From Thalassospira sp. HF15 (GTDB lineage: Bacteria; Pseudomonadota; Alphaproteobacteria; Rhodospirillales; Thalassospiraceae): a stretch of DNA of 64,000 nucleotides. Below the pieces are notes generated by a model, which was not told the origin of the DNA, searched no databases, and saw only the letters and a list, made by a program, of their open reading frames with translations. Positions within the stretch are counted from its first letter, which is position 1, and the number at the start of each line of letters is the position of its first letter. This document shows positions 45,157 to 53,149 of the stretch, piece after piece. The DNA lies in the NCBI RefSeq assembly GCF_011806525.1, contig NZ_JAAVKI010000004.1, positions 372,001-436,000 of the forward strand. The letters run 5' to 3'. Both the position numbers and the translations under genes were made by a program.

Positions 45157-46623
45157 TCAGACGTCGGACGGGAAAAGGTCTTTCAACTCGCAAAGCGTTT
45201 TGAAATCCGCCAGCTTGCAACGATTGCGGCCCGTGGTCTTGGCGTCATAAAGCGCCCGGTCCGCCAGCGAGTAAAGTATTCCCGAAATATCGGCTCGTTC
45301 CGAACTTCGCAGGGCTTCAAACTGCTTTGCCACGTCCGGGTCAAGCTCTGCCATCCCCTGCGTCGACGGCAGACCGGAAACACCGAAGCTTGAGGTAAAG
45401 GAAAGCGTATTTCCTTCGTAGTCGACGCTGCTCGCTTCAAGCTCCTTACGCAGACGTTCGGCCACGATCATCGCACCTTCCAGTTCCTCGCCGGGTAGAA
45501 GGACTGCGAACTCTTCGCCCCCCATACGGGCCGGAAGATCGATTGTGCGCAAGGTTTTGCGTAGCGTCTCGGCCAAGGAAACCAGAACAGCATCACCGGC
45601 CTGATGACCATATGTATCGTTCAACGCCTTGAAACGGTCGATATCAAGCAGAATAACGGATACAGGAGTATCGCGACGGCGCCAGATCGAGATGGCTTCT
45701 TCCAGCCGTCCAAGATAGGCACGCCGGTTTGGCAGTTCCGTAAGCGGATCCGTTGAGGCAAGCACTTCAAGCTTGCCCATCGCTTCGTTTAGTTCCTGAG
45801 TACGTTGTTTGACACGCTCTTCAAGGGTGACGTTCGCATTCTGGAGTTCGTCGCGCGCCCTTCGCAATTGACCAAGTTGCTGACGGATCGTGCCAAACAG
45901 GCCAACCGTCACCGATCCAAGCAATTGCACTTCGTCGTCATGGCGATGTTCTGGCGGCATTTGCAACGGACGGCTAACGTCAGTCGGGTCGGAGTTGACA
46001 ATATAGTTTCCCAACCGGATCACGGGCCGGGAAAACACATAGTAACTCATGGCGGCAAAACACATCGCCATCGTCGCGGCAAGAACCATGGTTGCCAGAA
46101 AAGACCATGAAAGGCGTGTCGTATAAGCGTTCACATAGACTTGCGGGTTCAGGTCTATGATCATTTCGCCGATGGTGCTGACAGGTGTGCGATCCGGATC
46201 GCGAACCGGAACCGTGATGGTTTGTAAACCACCAAACATCTTCTCTGCCCAGTGCGATGTTGAAATTTCGCCAGCCGGCCGCTTGAGCTCAAAGAAAATT
46301 CCGTCCTGGGCATTGGTCAGGGTCACGCGCGCGATGGAACGATTGTTAAGCATCCCGCGCGCCAGAACATCGGCCAATTCACGGTCCCGCTTAACCAGCA
46401 CCTGCGTTGCGACCGGGACGCTTGAGGAAATGATTCGTTGATTGGCCTGATGATAGACGCCATCAAGCCATTTATAGTCCTGATATCCACGGATTGCGAT
46501 GATCACAAGCCCAAGGACCACAGCCAGCAAAAGTGAATATTTCAACTGACGAGCGGCAATCGTGCTGCCCAGTTTCAAACTGGCAAGAGCATTTCCTTGC
46601 GTTTCGTGAGAGTCCCTTGCCAA
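45157..46623 (-). CDS. Membrane-bound diguanylate cyclase (GGDEF)
   Basis: A 488-residue two-helix sensor. Helices at about 29-49 and 176-198 flank a periplasmic region, which should meet the binding protein encoded just upstream. A HAMP-like segment and coiled coil (DELQNANVTLEERVKQRTQELNEAMGKLEVLAS) lead into the GGDEF domain (about 300-445) with MGGEEF and DIDRFKALNDTYGHQAGD. The I-site is intact (RTID five residues before GGEEF), so product inhibition should work. The start is a TTG at 46623, supported by GAGG 9 bases before it. Confidence 0.92.
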   Translation of the reverse strand: MARDSHETQGNALASLKLGSTIAARQLKYSLLLAVVLGLVIIAIRGYQDYKWLDGVYHQANQRIISSSVPVATQVLVKRDRELADVLARGMLNNRSIARVTLTNAQDGIFFELKRPAGEISTSHWAEKMFGGLQTITVPVRDPDRTPVSTIGEMIIDLNPQVYVNAYTTRLSWSFLATMVLAATMAMCFAAMSYYVFSRPVIRLGNYIVNSDPTDVSRPLQMPPEHRHDDEVQLLGSVTVGLFGTIRQQLGQLRRARDELQNANVTLEERVKQRTQELNEAMGKLEVLASTDPLTELPNRRAYLGRLEEAISIWRRRDTPVSVILLDIDRFKALNDTYGHQAGDAVLVSLAETLRKTLRTIDLPARMGGEEFAVLLPGEELEGAMIVAERLRKELEASSVDYEGNTLSFTSSFGVSGLPSTQGMAELDPDVAKQFEALRSSERADISGILYSLADRALYDAKTTGRNRCKLADFKTLCELKDLFPSDV

Positions 46624-46674
46624 CCGTATCTACCTCGTCTTCCTGATGGGGTTACCGGGAATGGCTTTTGTTTG

Positions 46675-47847
46675 TCAATCCGGTTGGCCATCTCCGGGAT
46701 GCAGCATAAAGCTATAGTCTGTGCCAGATGGAGAATTGGCAATACTAAAATCACCAAAGTTCAGGTGCGTCCAATCCCTGCCATCAAGAACATCTGCGAA
46801 GTAGGAGATATTATCGCGCGTAATGGCCTCCATCCTGAAAGAAATTTCGGGATGGTTGGACAGAAATTCAACTCCTTCGATGTAATCATGTAGCAAAACC
46901 ATGACCCATGCACCGGCAAAGAAATGCCCTCCATGGGTCATGGTCATCTTGCCTTCTGCGACCTTTTGCAGACCATCAGGCGACCAGTTCAGACCGCCGA
47001 CGAACACATCTTTTCCCGGCTTGCGACCCGCTTTCTCAAGCGCAGCAATTGCGCCAAGCGCGATATCGTCATTTGCCGCCCAGATGGCATCAACACATCC
47101 ACCGCGGTTCAGCCAGTTTTCGGTTTGACGGTACGCTTCATCATATGACCAGTTGGCGACCAGGCGGCGCTGTTCCTTTAAAAGTGGAAAACGGCTGAGC
47201 GCATGATCAAGGCCCTGCAAGCGCTGAAGTGAAGCCGGGGTTTTGCGATCACCTGCGATTGAAATGAGGCACAACGGCGCGGGCTGCTGATGTTCACTTT
47301 CAAGCCGCGCACCATCAATCAGGGATTTGGCAATATCGTAACCAGCCCGTTCGTTATCTGGCGTCAGTGACAGGATCCAGTTTTCAAAATCCTTCCCCGG
47401 GTAGCCATGCGCTTTCTTCTGTTGATCTGTCAGATCATTCAGCAACATTGCCACAGGAATACCGCGCTCTTCCGCTTCAAGAACGATCCGGGTTCCTTGC
47501 TGATGCTCATTCACGGCAATGATGTAATCGGGTGCAGGATCAAGCGCAAAAACATTCTGTGCGCTTTCGATCATCTTTTTGCTGTCGCGGTCGCTATCGA
47601 AAACAATCAGCTCATACCCGAACTGATCGGCCGCAGCCTGCATGGTATCACGGACGTCTTTCCAGAAACCGCGATCACCGTATCCCGGATTAATGAAAGC
47701 AATGCGCGGCGGCGTGTCTGCAGGACCGGAATTCATCACTTGGGCTTGTGCTGGCATCACCAGCAAAGCAATCAGTCCCAAAAGAAAAGGCACGGCGAGG
47801 GGCTTCAAAGGTGTTTCCTGTTTTCGGTTTTTTGTTCTTGTTTCCAT
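46675..47847 (-). CDS. Periplasmic type 1 binding protein partnered with a diguanylate cyclase
   Basis: A 390-residue exported protein; the ATG at 47847 gives a signal peptide ending in LLVMPAQA, while the longer in-frame start (47940) adds residues without a signal character. The fold is the sugar/LuxP-type PBP1: PPRIAFINPGYGDRGFWKDVRDTMQAAADQFGYELIVFDSDRDSKKMIESAQNVFAL, then DYIIAVNEHQQGTRIVLEAEERGIPVAMLLND and VDAIWAANDDIALGAIAALEKAGRKPGKDVFVGG. No ABC permease or ATPase is nearby; instead a membrane GGDEF protein starts 52 bases after its stop. It therefore probably presents a ligand to that sensor. Confidence 0.88.
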   Translation of the reverse strand: METRTKNRKQETPLKPLAVPFLLGLIALLVMPAQAQVMNSGPADTPPRIAFINPGYGDRGFWKDVRDTMQAAADQFGYELIVFDSDRDSKKMIESAQNVFALDPAPDYIIAVNEHQQGTRIVLEAEERGIPVAMLLNDLTDQQKKAHGYPGKDFENWILSLTPDNERAGYDIAKSLIDGARLESEHQQPAPLCLISIAGDRKTPASLQRLQGLDHALSRFPLLKEQRRLVANWSYDEAYRQTENWLNRGGCVDAIWAANDDIALGAIAALEKAGRKPGKDVFVGGLNWSPDGLQKVAEGKMTMTHGGHFFAGAWVMVLLHDYIEGVEFLSNHPEISFRMEAITRDNISYFADVLDGRDWTHLNFGDFSIANSPSGTDYSFMLHPGDGQPD

Positions 47848-48074
47848 CTGCCAAAGCAATCTTTCATCGCTTGCGCTGGCATTGCTGGGTATCAAACTGC
47901 CATACAACCCATGAAAGACAGACGCCTTCAAGTCCTGCAATGCCTTGGAATAACCCGATCAATTGTCGGATATCATCCAACCCGTTTAGCAGATTTGAAT
48001 ATACATCTGTATACAAACTTGGCGTTAAAATTGAAACCGGTACTTCACACTTTCAATATGAAATCTCGGGCGTG

Positions 48075-48275
48075 TTAGCCCGCACCTGACTGGGCATGTC
48101 GCAAGGCGGCCACCAGTTCTTCATTCGACATGTTTGCCCGGTTCTTGATCCCCTTCTGTACGGCCAGATGGTACAGGTCATCTCTTCGCCACTTATCGTA
48201 TTTGGGCGCATTGTGCAGCCGACGCGTAGAAGTTTGCCGATCAGTTTCTCCAGAGAGTTTATTGTAGTTCACCAC
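48075..48275 (-). CDS. Small Rho N-terminal-like (SAP-type) protein
   Basis: A 66-residue protein starting at a GTG, with GGAGG 5 bases before it. The C-terminal part DDLYHLAVQKGIKNRANMSNEELVAALRHAQ resembles the helical Rho termination factor N-terminal/SAP motif found in several small bacterial proteins. The N-terminal 30 residues are basic and disordered-looking. Nucleic-acid binding is inference. It is not part of an operon with its neighbours; both spacers are longer than 200 bases. Confidence 0.7.
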   Translation of the reverse strand: MVNYNKLSGETDRQTSTRRLHNAPKYDKWRRDDLYHLAVQKGIKNRANMSNEELVAALRHAQSGAG

Positions 48276-48510
48276 TCTTGCCTCCTATGTGGGACGGTCA
48301 CAAGCAGTCTGCGCACTTTGTTCAGCTTCGCTGAATTGAAGTGCGTCCACATTTCATGTAGGGGGGTTTTGCGGAATTTTCTATCGACCAATGACATTTT
48401 TCACCGTCATCAGGTCTAACAAACTGAGCAAAAATAGAAAAATTCGGCGCGGCAATTTCTATGAGGCGACCCGTTCTTGGTCCGGGTCAGCATTACAGCC
48501 AGCCTGCAGA
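48276..48510. other. Intergenic region
   Basis: 235 bases, AT-rich in the middle (AAAAATAGAAAAATTC), with no gene or clear hairpin. It must hold the promoter of the small SAP-type gene to its left. Confidence 0.3.
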
Positions 48511-48852
48511 CTATTTGGTCGTCAATAGGTCACGCATCGCGACAAGTGTTTCATTCGCTGTCGTATCGAGCGCCGCGATCCGATCACGAAGCGGATCACC
48601 AAAATCGCCGTCGAAACTTTCAAGTGCGAGGGCCTCTTCGGCCAGCCTCAGGGCTGCCATATTTCGAGCCATGCCCTTGATCGCATGAGCAGACCGATGA
48701 ACACCACCTTGGTCTTTGTTGTCTAAGGCTTCCACAAGACGCGCGCGTTCTTCCTCATAGGAGGCAGGCAGCAAATCAACCAGAAGCAGGACCTGATCCT
48801 TGCCAAGGGCGTCGCACAACTCGTCAAACCGGGCGATATCAATCAATTCCAT
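48511..48852 (-). CDS. Histidine phosphotransfer (HPt) protein
   Basis: A 113-residue single-domain four-helix phosphorelay carrier. The phospho-accepting histidine is in HRSAHAIKGMARNMAALRLAEEALALE, the HPt signature HxxxHxxKG. The ATG at 48852 has GGAAGG 6 bases before it and is preferred to 48882. No kinase is adjacent. A sigma54-type response regulator with LuxO-like C-terminus lies 2.2 kb away, making a LuxU-LuxO-like relay possible. Confidence 0.88.
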   Translation of the reverse strand: MELIDIARFDELCDALGKDQVLLLVDLLPASYEEERARLVEALDNKDQGGVHRSAHAIKGMARNMAALRLAEEALALESFDGDFGDPLRDRIAALDTTANETLVAMRDLLTTK

Positions 48853-48940
48853 CTGCACACCTTCCCGTGCTGCAAAGATCATTATCGGCGTTCACACGAT
48901 ATTTCTCAAGACGGACAAACAAGCGCAATCTCATCGTCGG

Positions 48941-49813
48941 CTATTTGGTCGCGAGGGCCGAGCACGCATTTATCACCTCTTGCGCCCAATTTAGGGTTTT
49001 GGCATCCGTCGACTGCATGTGACGGTATTTGTCAAACTGTGCGGCGATCAAAGCCAGACGCTGCAAAAACGCAGGCGGATTATCCAGTGCCAGCAATTCA
49101 TTGGCAAGCGGGTCGAAAGCAGCATTCTGAAATTCAAGGGACAGGCTGATCCGTGGCTCGCTGGCATGGGGGCTTGCCCGCCCGCCCCAGTGATATAGAT
49201 CTTGCCGCCATCCCATGACGGCACCGGGCTTGGCGGGAAGTGCGCGAACATCCTGCAAACGCACCTGGCTCGGTTCGGAAACCGGCGTCTGGTAACTCTT
49301 TTCAAAGTTTCGCGGCAAGACATGCATACAGCCATTATCAGGCGTCGCATTGCTGAGCGGCACCCAAAGAGAAAGGCTGATCAGCATGTCATCCCCAATC
49401 ACACTCTCCCCCTGATAATCACGGTGGGGTGGCCATCCGCTCCCATCTGTCCGGGGATCAACGTGCCAGGCCCAGAAATGCGGTAACAGCGCAACCCGGT
49501 CCCCCAGAAAATGCGTCAGCAATGGACGCAGGCGACGAAACACATCCCACGCTTCGTCATAGAGATAGATCAACGCTGGCGACAATCCGCCAGCAACCAG
49601 CGCCTCAATGCCGATGCGCAGTTTCATAAGATCGTCGGTTGGCAAAATATCCCTGATCAGAAAATAGCCTTCATCCCAGAAACGATCAGAAAGCACGCCA
49701 GCGTCAAAGCCACCACAACGCCCGTCATCCGGGCTTCCCCCCTCGGAAATGGACAGCTGCGGATTAAGCTTTTGCCAGACCTTGATGTCGGTCGCGTTTT
49801 GGGGTGTGATCAT
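48941..49813 (-). CDS. Phytanoyl-CoA dioxygenase-family Fe(II)/2-oxoglutarate oxygenase
   Basis: About 290 residues. The double-stranded beta-helix signs are the HxD iron motif in PPHRDYQGE, the strand SLWVPLSNATPDNGCMHVLPRNFE typical of PhyH proteins, and a distal His/Arg pair in DLYHWGGRASPHASEPRISLSLEF. The enzyme hydroxylates an unknown substrate; the family covers phytanoyl-CoA, ectoine and many metabolites. The ATG at 49813 is chosen because upstream residues would overlap the neighbouring divergent gene and are not family-like, although its ribosome site is weak. Confidence 0.82.
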   Translation of the reverse strand: MITPQNATDIKVWQKLNPQLSISEGGSPDDGRCGGFDAGVLSDRFWDEGYFLIRDILPTDDLMKLRIGIEALVAGGLSPALIYLYDEAWDVFRRLRPLLTHFLGDRVALLPHFWAWHVDPRTDGSGWPPHRDYQGESVIGDDMLISLSLWVPLSNATPDNGCMHVLPRNFEKSYQTPVSEPSQVRLQDVRALPAKPGAVMGWRQDLYHWGGRASPHASEPRISLSLEFQNAAFDPLANELLALDNPPAFLQRLALIAAQFDKYRHMQSTDAKTLNWAQEVINACSALATK

Positions 49814-49941
49814 GGGAAAATGTCCGGTATTGAATATGGCCGGACGATACGCAGCACATTCTGCAATAGCAAGCGCGTAAAACACAGCACACAGTCGCAA
49901 CGCTTTCTCGATGGCAATCAGGATCAGGCTTGGCACCCGAC

Positions 49942-51030
49942 ATGACAAAAGACCTCATTCACCCCAAGCCAGAGGCCCCGATCAATCACGGCGGGGCAAT
50001 TGATCGGGCAGCGCAGCGATACGGTATTCCTGCAATTGAATGGCTTGATCTATCCACTGGCATCAATCCGTTAGCCTACCCGGTTCGCGGCATTGATGGC
50101 GCACATTGGCAAAGACTGCCGCTGGCAACAGAACTCGATGCGTTAAAGCAGGCAGCGCAAGCTTACTATCAGACACCCACAACAAAGCACATTGTCTGCG
50201 CACCGGGCACGCAGGCCCTGATCCAGACGATCCCCTTCTGGCTTAAAGACCGGATGGCATCCCCGACTGAGCCAAACGTGCATATCATGGGGCCAACATA
50301 TGGCGAGCATGAGCGCTGCTGGTTGCGCGCCTGTTATCCGGTCGATAACCATCAAACCATTCCAAATGACAGATGCGACCGGGCTAAGGATATCTTGCGC
50401 ACGGCAGATGCCGGAACAGTCGTTGTGCAGGTCAATCCGAACAACCCGGACGGGGCCATCTATCCACCCACAGATATCATCGCGCTTGGTCAACTCGCAG
50501 CAACACGTGATTGTTGGCTTGTGGTCGACGAAGCCTTTATGGACTGCGAACCAAACCAGTCAGTCTGTCGGTATATTGATCAATTACCAACCACGATTAT
50601 CCTGCGGTCATTTGGCAAGTTTTTCGGGCTAGCCGGGGCACGGCTTGGCTGTGCCATAATGGATATCGACCTTGCGCGCGACCTTGAAAATCGCATCGGT
50701 CCATGGGCCATTCCAGGGCCTACATTGGTTGTCGGCACACAAGCCCTTCTGGATCAATCCTGGCAACAGGATACACGAACCCGACTGAGCAATGATGCAG
50801 CACGGCTGGATCAGCTTGTGACAGAGAACAGCAAGCTAAAGCTTTCAGGGGGAACAGATCTGTTTCGGTACTATCAAGGCACAGATTGTAAGGCCTTGGC
50901 CGATCATCTTGGTCAAAAGGGGATTTTGGTCCGACTGTTTGATCATGACGCCAACAAGGTTCGCTTCGGCTTGCCCGGGACGGCTGCAGATTGGAAACGC
51001 CTTGAAGAAGCCATGGCAGCATTGGGCTAG
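49942..51030 (+). CDS. CobC/CobD-like threonine-phosphate decarboxylase or aminotransferase
   Basis: A 362-residue fold-type I PLP enzyme. The cofactor lysine is in ILRSFGKFFGLAGARLGCAI, with NPNNPDGAIYPP and VVDEAFMDCEP before it. This wording (SFGKFFGLAGLRLG) matches CobC/CobD, which makes the aminopropanol-phosphate arm of cobalamin. A histidinol-phosphate aminotransferase relative is the alternative. The start ATG at 49942 is likely; TTG at 49930 is also in frame. No other cobalamin gene lies next to it. Confidence 0.85.
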   Translation: MTKDLIHPKPEAPINHGGAIDRAAQRYGIPAIEWLDLSTGINPLAYPVRGIDGAHWQRLPLATELDALKQAAQAYYQTPTTKHIVCAPGTQALIQTIPFWLKDRMASPTEPNVHIMGPTYGEHERCWLRACYPVDNHQTIPNDRCDRAKDILRTADAGTVVVQVNPNNPDGAIYPPTDIIALGQLAATRDCWLVVDEAFMDCEPNQSVCRYIDQLPTTIILRSFGKFFGLAGARLGCAIMDIDLARDLENRIGPWAIPGPTLVVGTQALLDQSWQQDTRTRLSNDAARLDQLVTENSKLKLSGGTDLFRYYQGTDCKALADHLGQKGILVRLFDHDANKVRFGLPGTAADWKRLEEAMAALG

Positions 51031-51048
51031 CCCAATGACTACGACGCC

Positions 51049-52659
51049 TTAGCGTTCACTTTCTTCCCAGGATTGCTTTTTGCGATAGATGGTCGAAGGA
51101 CTGACACCGAGCGCATCAGCCGCACGCGGAATGGATCCACCACAGCGTTCTATCGCGTCTTCAATGGCCTGTTTTTCAACCTGCCACAGGGGCTTGATCT
51201 CGCCAAAGGTTCTGCCATCAGCTGCAAATGGAGATGGCGACAGAGCTGGGCCTTCATCTGCACCGACGCTAACCCCGACACTTGCACCAAGCAATTGATT
51301 GCTGCGCTCGGAATGATGATTTTCAACAACCTTGCGCATCTGACGTGCACCCGCCAGGAAGGCGAGCGCTTCGGGGTCGCCTTCCCAAAGGCGTCCCGGG
51401 CTACCGGGCTCGTTTGAAACAACCGGATGGGGTGGCGGGGCCTCGATCGTACCTGAGCCGAACTGATCCCCGTCCGAACCGCTATTGACCGGACGGGGCA
51501 CCATCGACAGCGTGACCTCCGTCCCGTTATTCAGAACAACAATGTTACGGATGATGTTTTGCAGCTGGCGAATATTCCCTGGCCAGGAATAACGCGCAAA
51601 CAGGGCTGAGACTTCGGGGCTAAAGCGTTCAAAATCGCGCCCCTCTTCCCGGGTAAAGCGTTGCAAATAAAAATTGGCAATCTGCAGAATGTCATTATCG
51701 CGATCGCGCAGTGGCGGCATATGCAGCGGTATGACGTGCAGCCGATAATAAAGATCTTCACGGAACCGGCCGGACCGGACTTCTTCAAGTGGGTCGCGGT
51801 TGGTTGCACAGACAAAACGCACATCGACCGTTTCAATCGAACTGCCACCGACCTTCTGGAAGGACCCGGTTTGAATGAATCGCAGAAGCTTGGTCTGTAG
51901 ATCCAGATCCATTTCGCAGATTTCATCAAGGAACAATGTGCCGCCGTTAGCGCGGTGCGCAGCCCCCTCACGATCAGATACAGCACCGGTAAAGGCGCCT
52001 TTCACGTGACCGAAAATCTCGCTTTCCATCAGGTCTTTGGGGATGGCGCCGCAGTTTAGCGGAATGAAAGGTTCTCTTGCACGTTCCGAACGGCGATGGA
52101 TTGCCTCTGCTGCAAGCTCTTTGCCGGTGCCCGACTCACCTGTCACGAACACGGTCGCACGGCTCGGGGCAGCGTTTTCAATGATGCGATAGATATCGCG
52201 CATGTTTTCCGAACCGCCGATGATGTCAAAATACATCTCGTCGGTATCAGCGTCTTGTGGGTCAACTTCGGCGTCTGGCTGTGGCGACGGCCCACCTTCG
52301 ACAGCCTTTGCCACGGTTTCGCGCAATTTGTCTGCTGTAAACGGCTTTAACAGAAAATCCCACGCGCCTTCACGCATGGCTTCGACAGCGACATTGATTG
52401 ATCCGTGCGCGGTGATAACCACGATCTTGCAGTCGGGCGCAATCTGGGAAGCGGCACGAAGAACCTCGCGACCATCCATGTCAGGCAAAATCAAATCAAG
52501 AACAAGGACATCCGGCGGGTTCTGACGCAGTCGTTCAATGGCGTCGGTGCCACTGACGACATGGTCAACAAAATGGCCATCCGCACGCAGGTAATCCTGA
52601 TACACGCGCGCCAGCGAAAGTGTATCTTCAACAATTACAATGCGTGCCTGCTCTGGCAT
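51049..52659 (-). CDS. Sigma54-dependent response regulator, LuxO/NtrC-like
   Basis: A 536-residue three-domain activator. The receiver has the phospho-Asp in DVLVLDLILPDMDGREV (about residue 53). The AAA+ sigma54-interaction domain covers about 145-385: Walker A GESGTGKE, GAFTGA loop in FGHVKGAFTGAVSD, Walker B GGTLFLDEIC. A 100-residue low-complexity linker follows and a Fis-type HTH ends the protein (QAIEDAIERCGGSIPRAADALGVSPSTIYRKKQSW), which is close to the LuxO C-terminus. It acts with sigma54 to start transcription. It is divergent from the STAS-phosphatase pair over 181 bases. Confidence 0.92.
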   Translation of the reverse strand: MPEQARIVIVEDTLSLARVYQDYLRADGHFVDHVVSGTDAIERLRQNPPDVLVLDLILPDMDGREVLRAASQIAPDCKIVVITAHGSINVAVEAMREGAWDFLLKPFTADKLRETVAKAVEGGPSPQPDAEVDPQDADTDEMYFDIIGGSENMRDIYRIIENAAPSRATVFVTGESGTGKELAAEAIHRRSERAREPFIPLNCGAIPKDLMESEIFGHVKGAFTGAVSDREGAAHRANGGTLFLDEICEMDLDLQTKLLRFIQTGSFQKVGGSSIETVDVRFVCATNRDPLEEVRSGRFREDLYYRLHVIPLHMPPLRDRDNDILQIANFYLQRFTREEGRDFERFSPEVSALFARYSWPGNIRQLQNIIRNIVVLNNGTEVTLSMVPRPVNSGSDGDQFGSGTIEAPPPHPVVSNEPGSPGRLWEGDPEALAFLAGARQMRKVVENHHSERSNQLLGASVGVSVGADEGPALSPSPFAADGRTFGEIKPLWQVEKQAIEDAIERCGGSIPRAADALGVSPSTIYRKKQSWEESER

Positions 52660-52840
52660 TTTCTTGTTCGTATCCCGATATACAACTATGGGTCAGCATA
52701 CCGACAGTGTTGCTTATCCCACAACTACTAACATTTGTTGCGGTCACCGCCCAAACCATACACAATCATACCAACGTTAAGAAAAGCATAGCCTTTACCG
52801 GGGTTTCGGCCTTGGCTACTCGCTTCAAGGGAGTACGGAC

Positions 52841-53146
52841 TTGAACTACAAGACAGAATTCACCAATGGTACCACCACAGTTGAAGTGACCGGTCGCTTT
52901 ACATTTGGGGATCATTCGAGTTTTCGCAAACTGATCGAAGAAGTCCGAGGACATGAAGCATCTACGCTTGTCCTGAACATTTCCGGTGTCGATTTCATTG
53001 ATTCCGCCGGGCTAGGGATGTTGCTGCTAGCCCGCGATGAGAGTGAAAAAACCAACACCACTGTCGTCTTGCGTGGTGCACAGGGGCAAGTAAAGCGCAT
53101 GCTTGAAGTCGCCCGTTTTGACACCCTCTTCCGTTTGGAAGACTGA
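52841..53146 (+). CDS. STAS-domain anti-sigma factor antagonist
   Basis: A 101-residue protein with the STAS fold. The phosphorylatable serine lies in VLNISGVDFIDSAGLGMLLLARDES, the conserved DSxGLG site. These antagonists bind anti-sigma kinases in the dephosphorylated state. The start is a TTG, preceded by AGGGAG 8 bases away. It is 3 bases upstream of the HATPase-REC-PP2C gene, which carries the likely kinase and phosphatase for it. Confidence 0.9.
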   Translation: MNYKTEFTNGTTTVEVTGRFTFGDHSSFRKLIEEVRGHEASTLVLNISGVDFIDSAGLGMLLLARDESEKTNTTVVLRGAQGQVKRMLEVARFDTLFRLED

Positions 53147-53149
53147 TCA

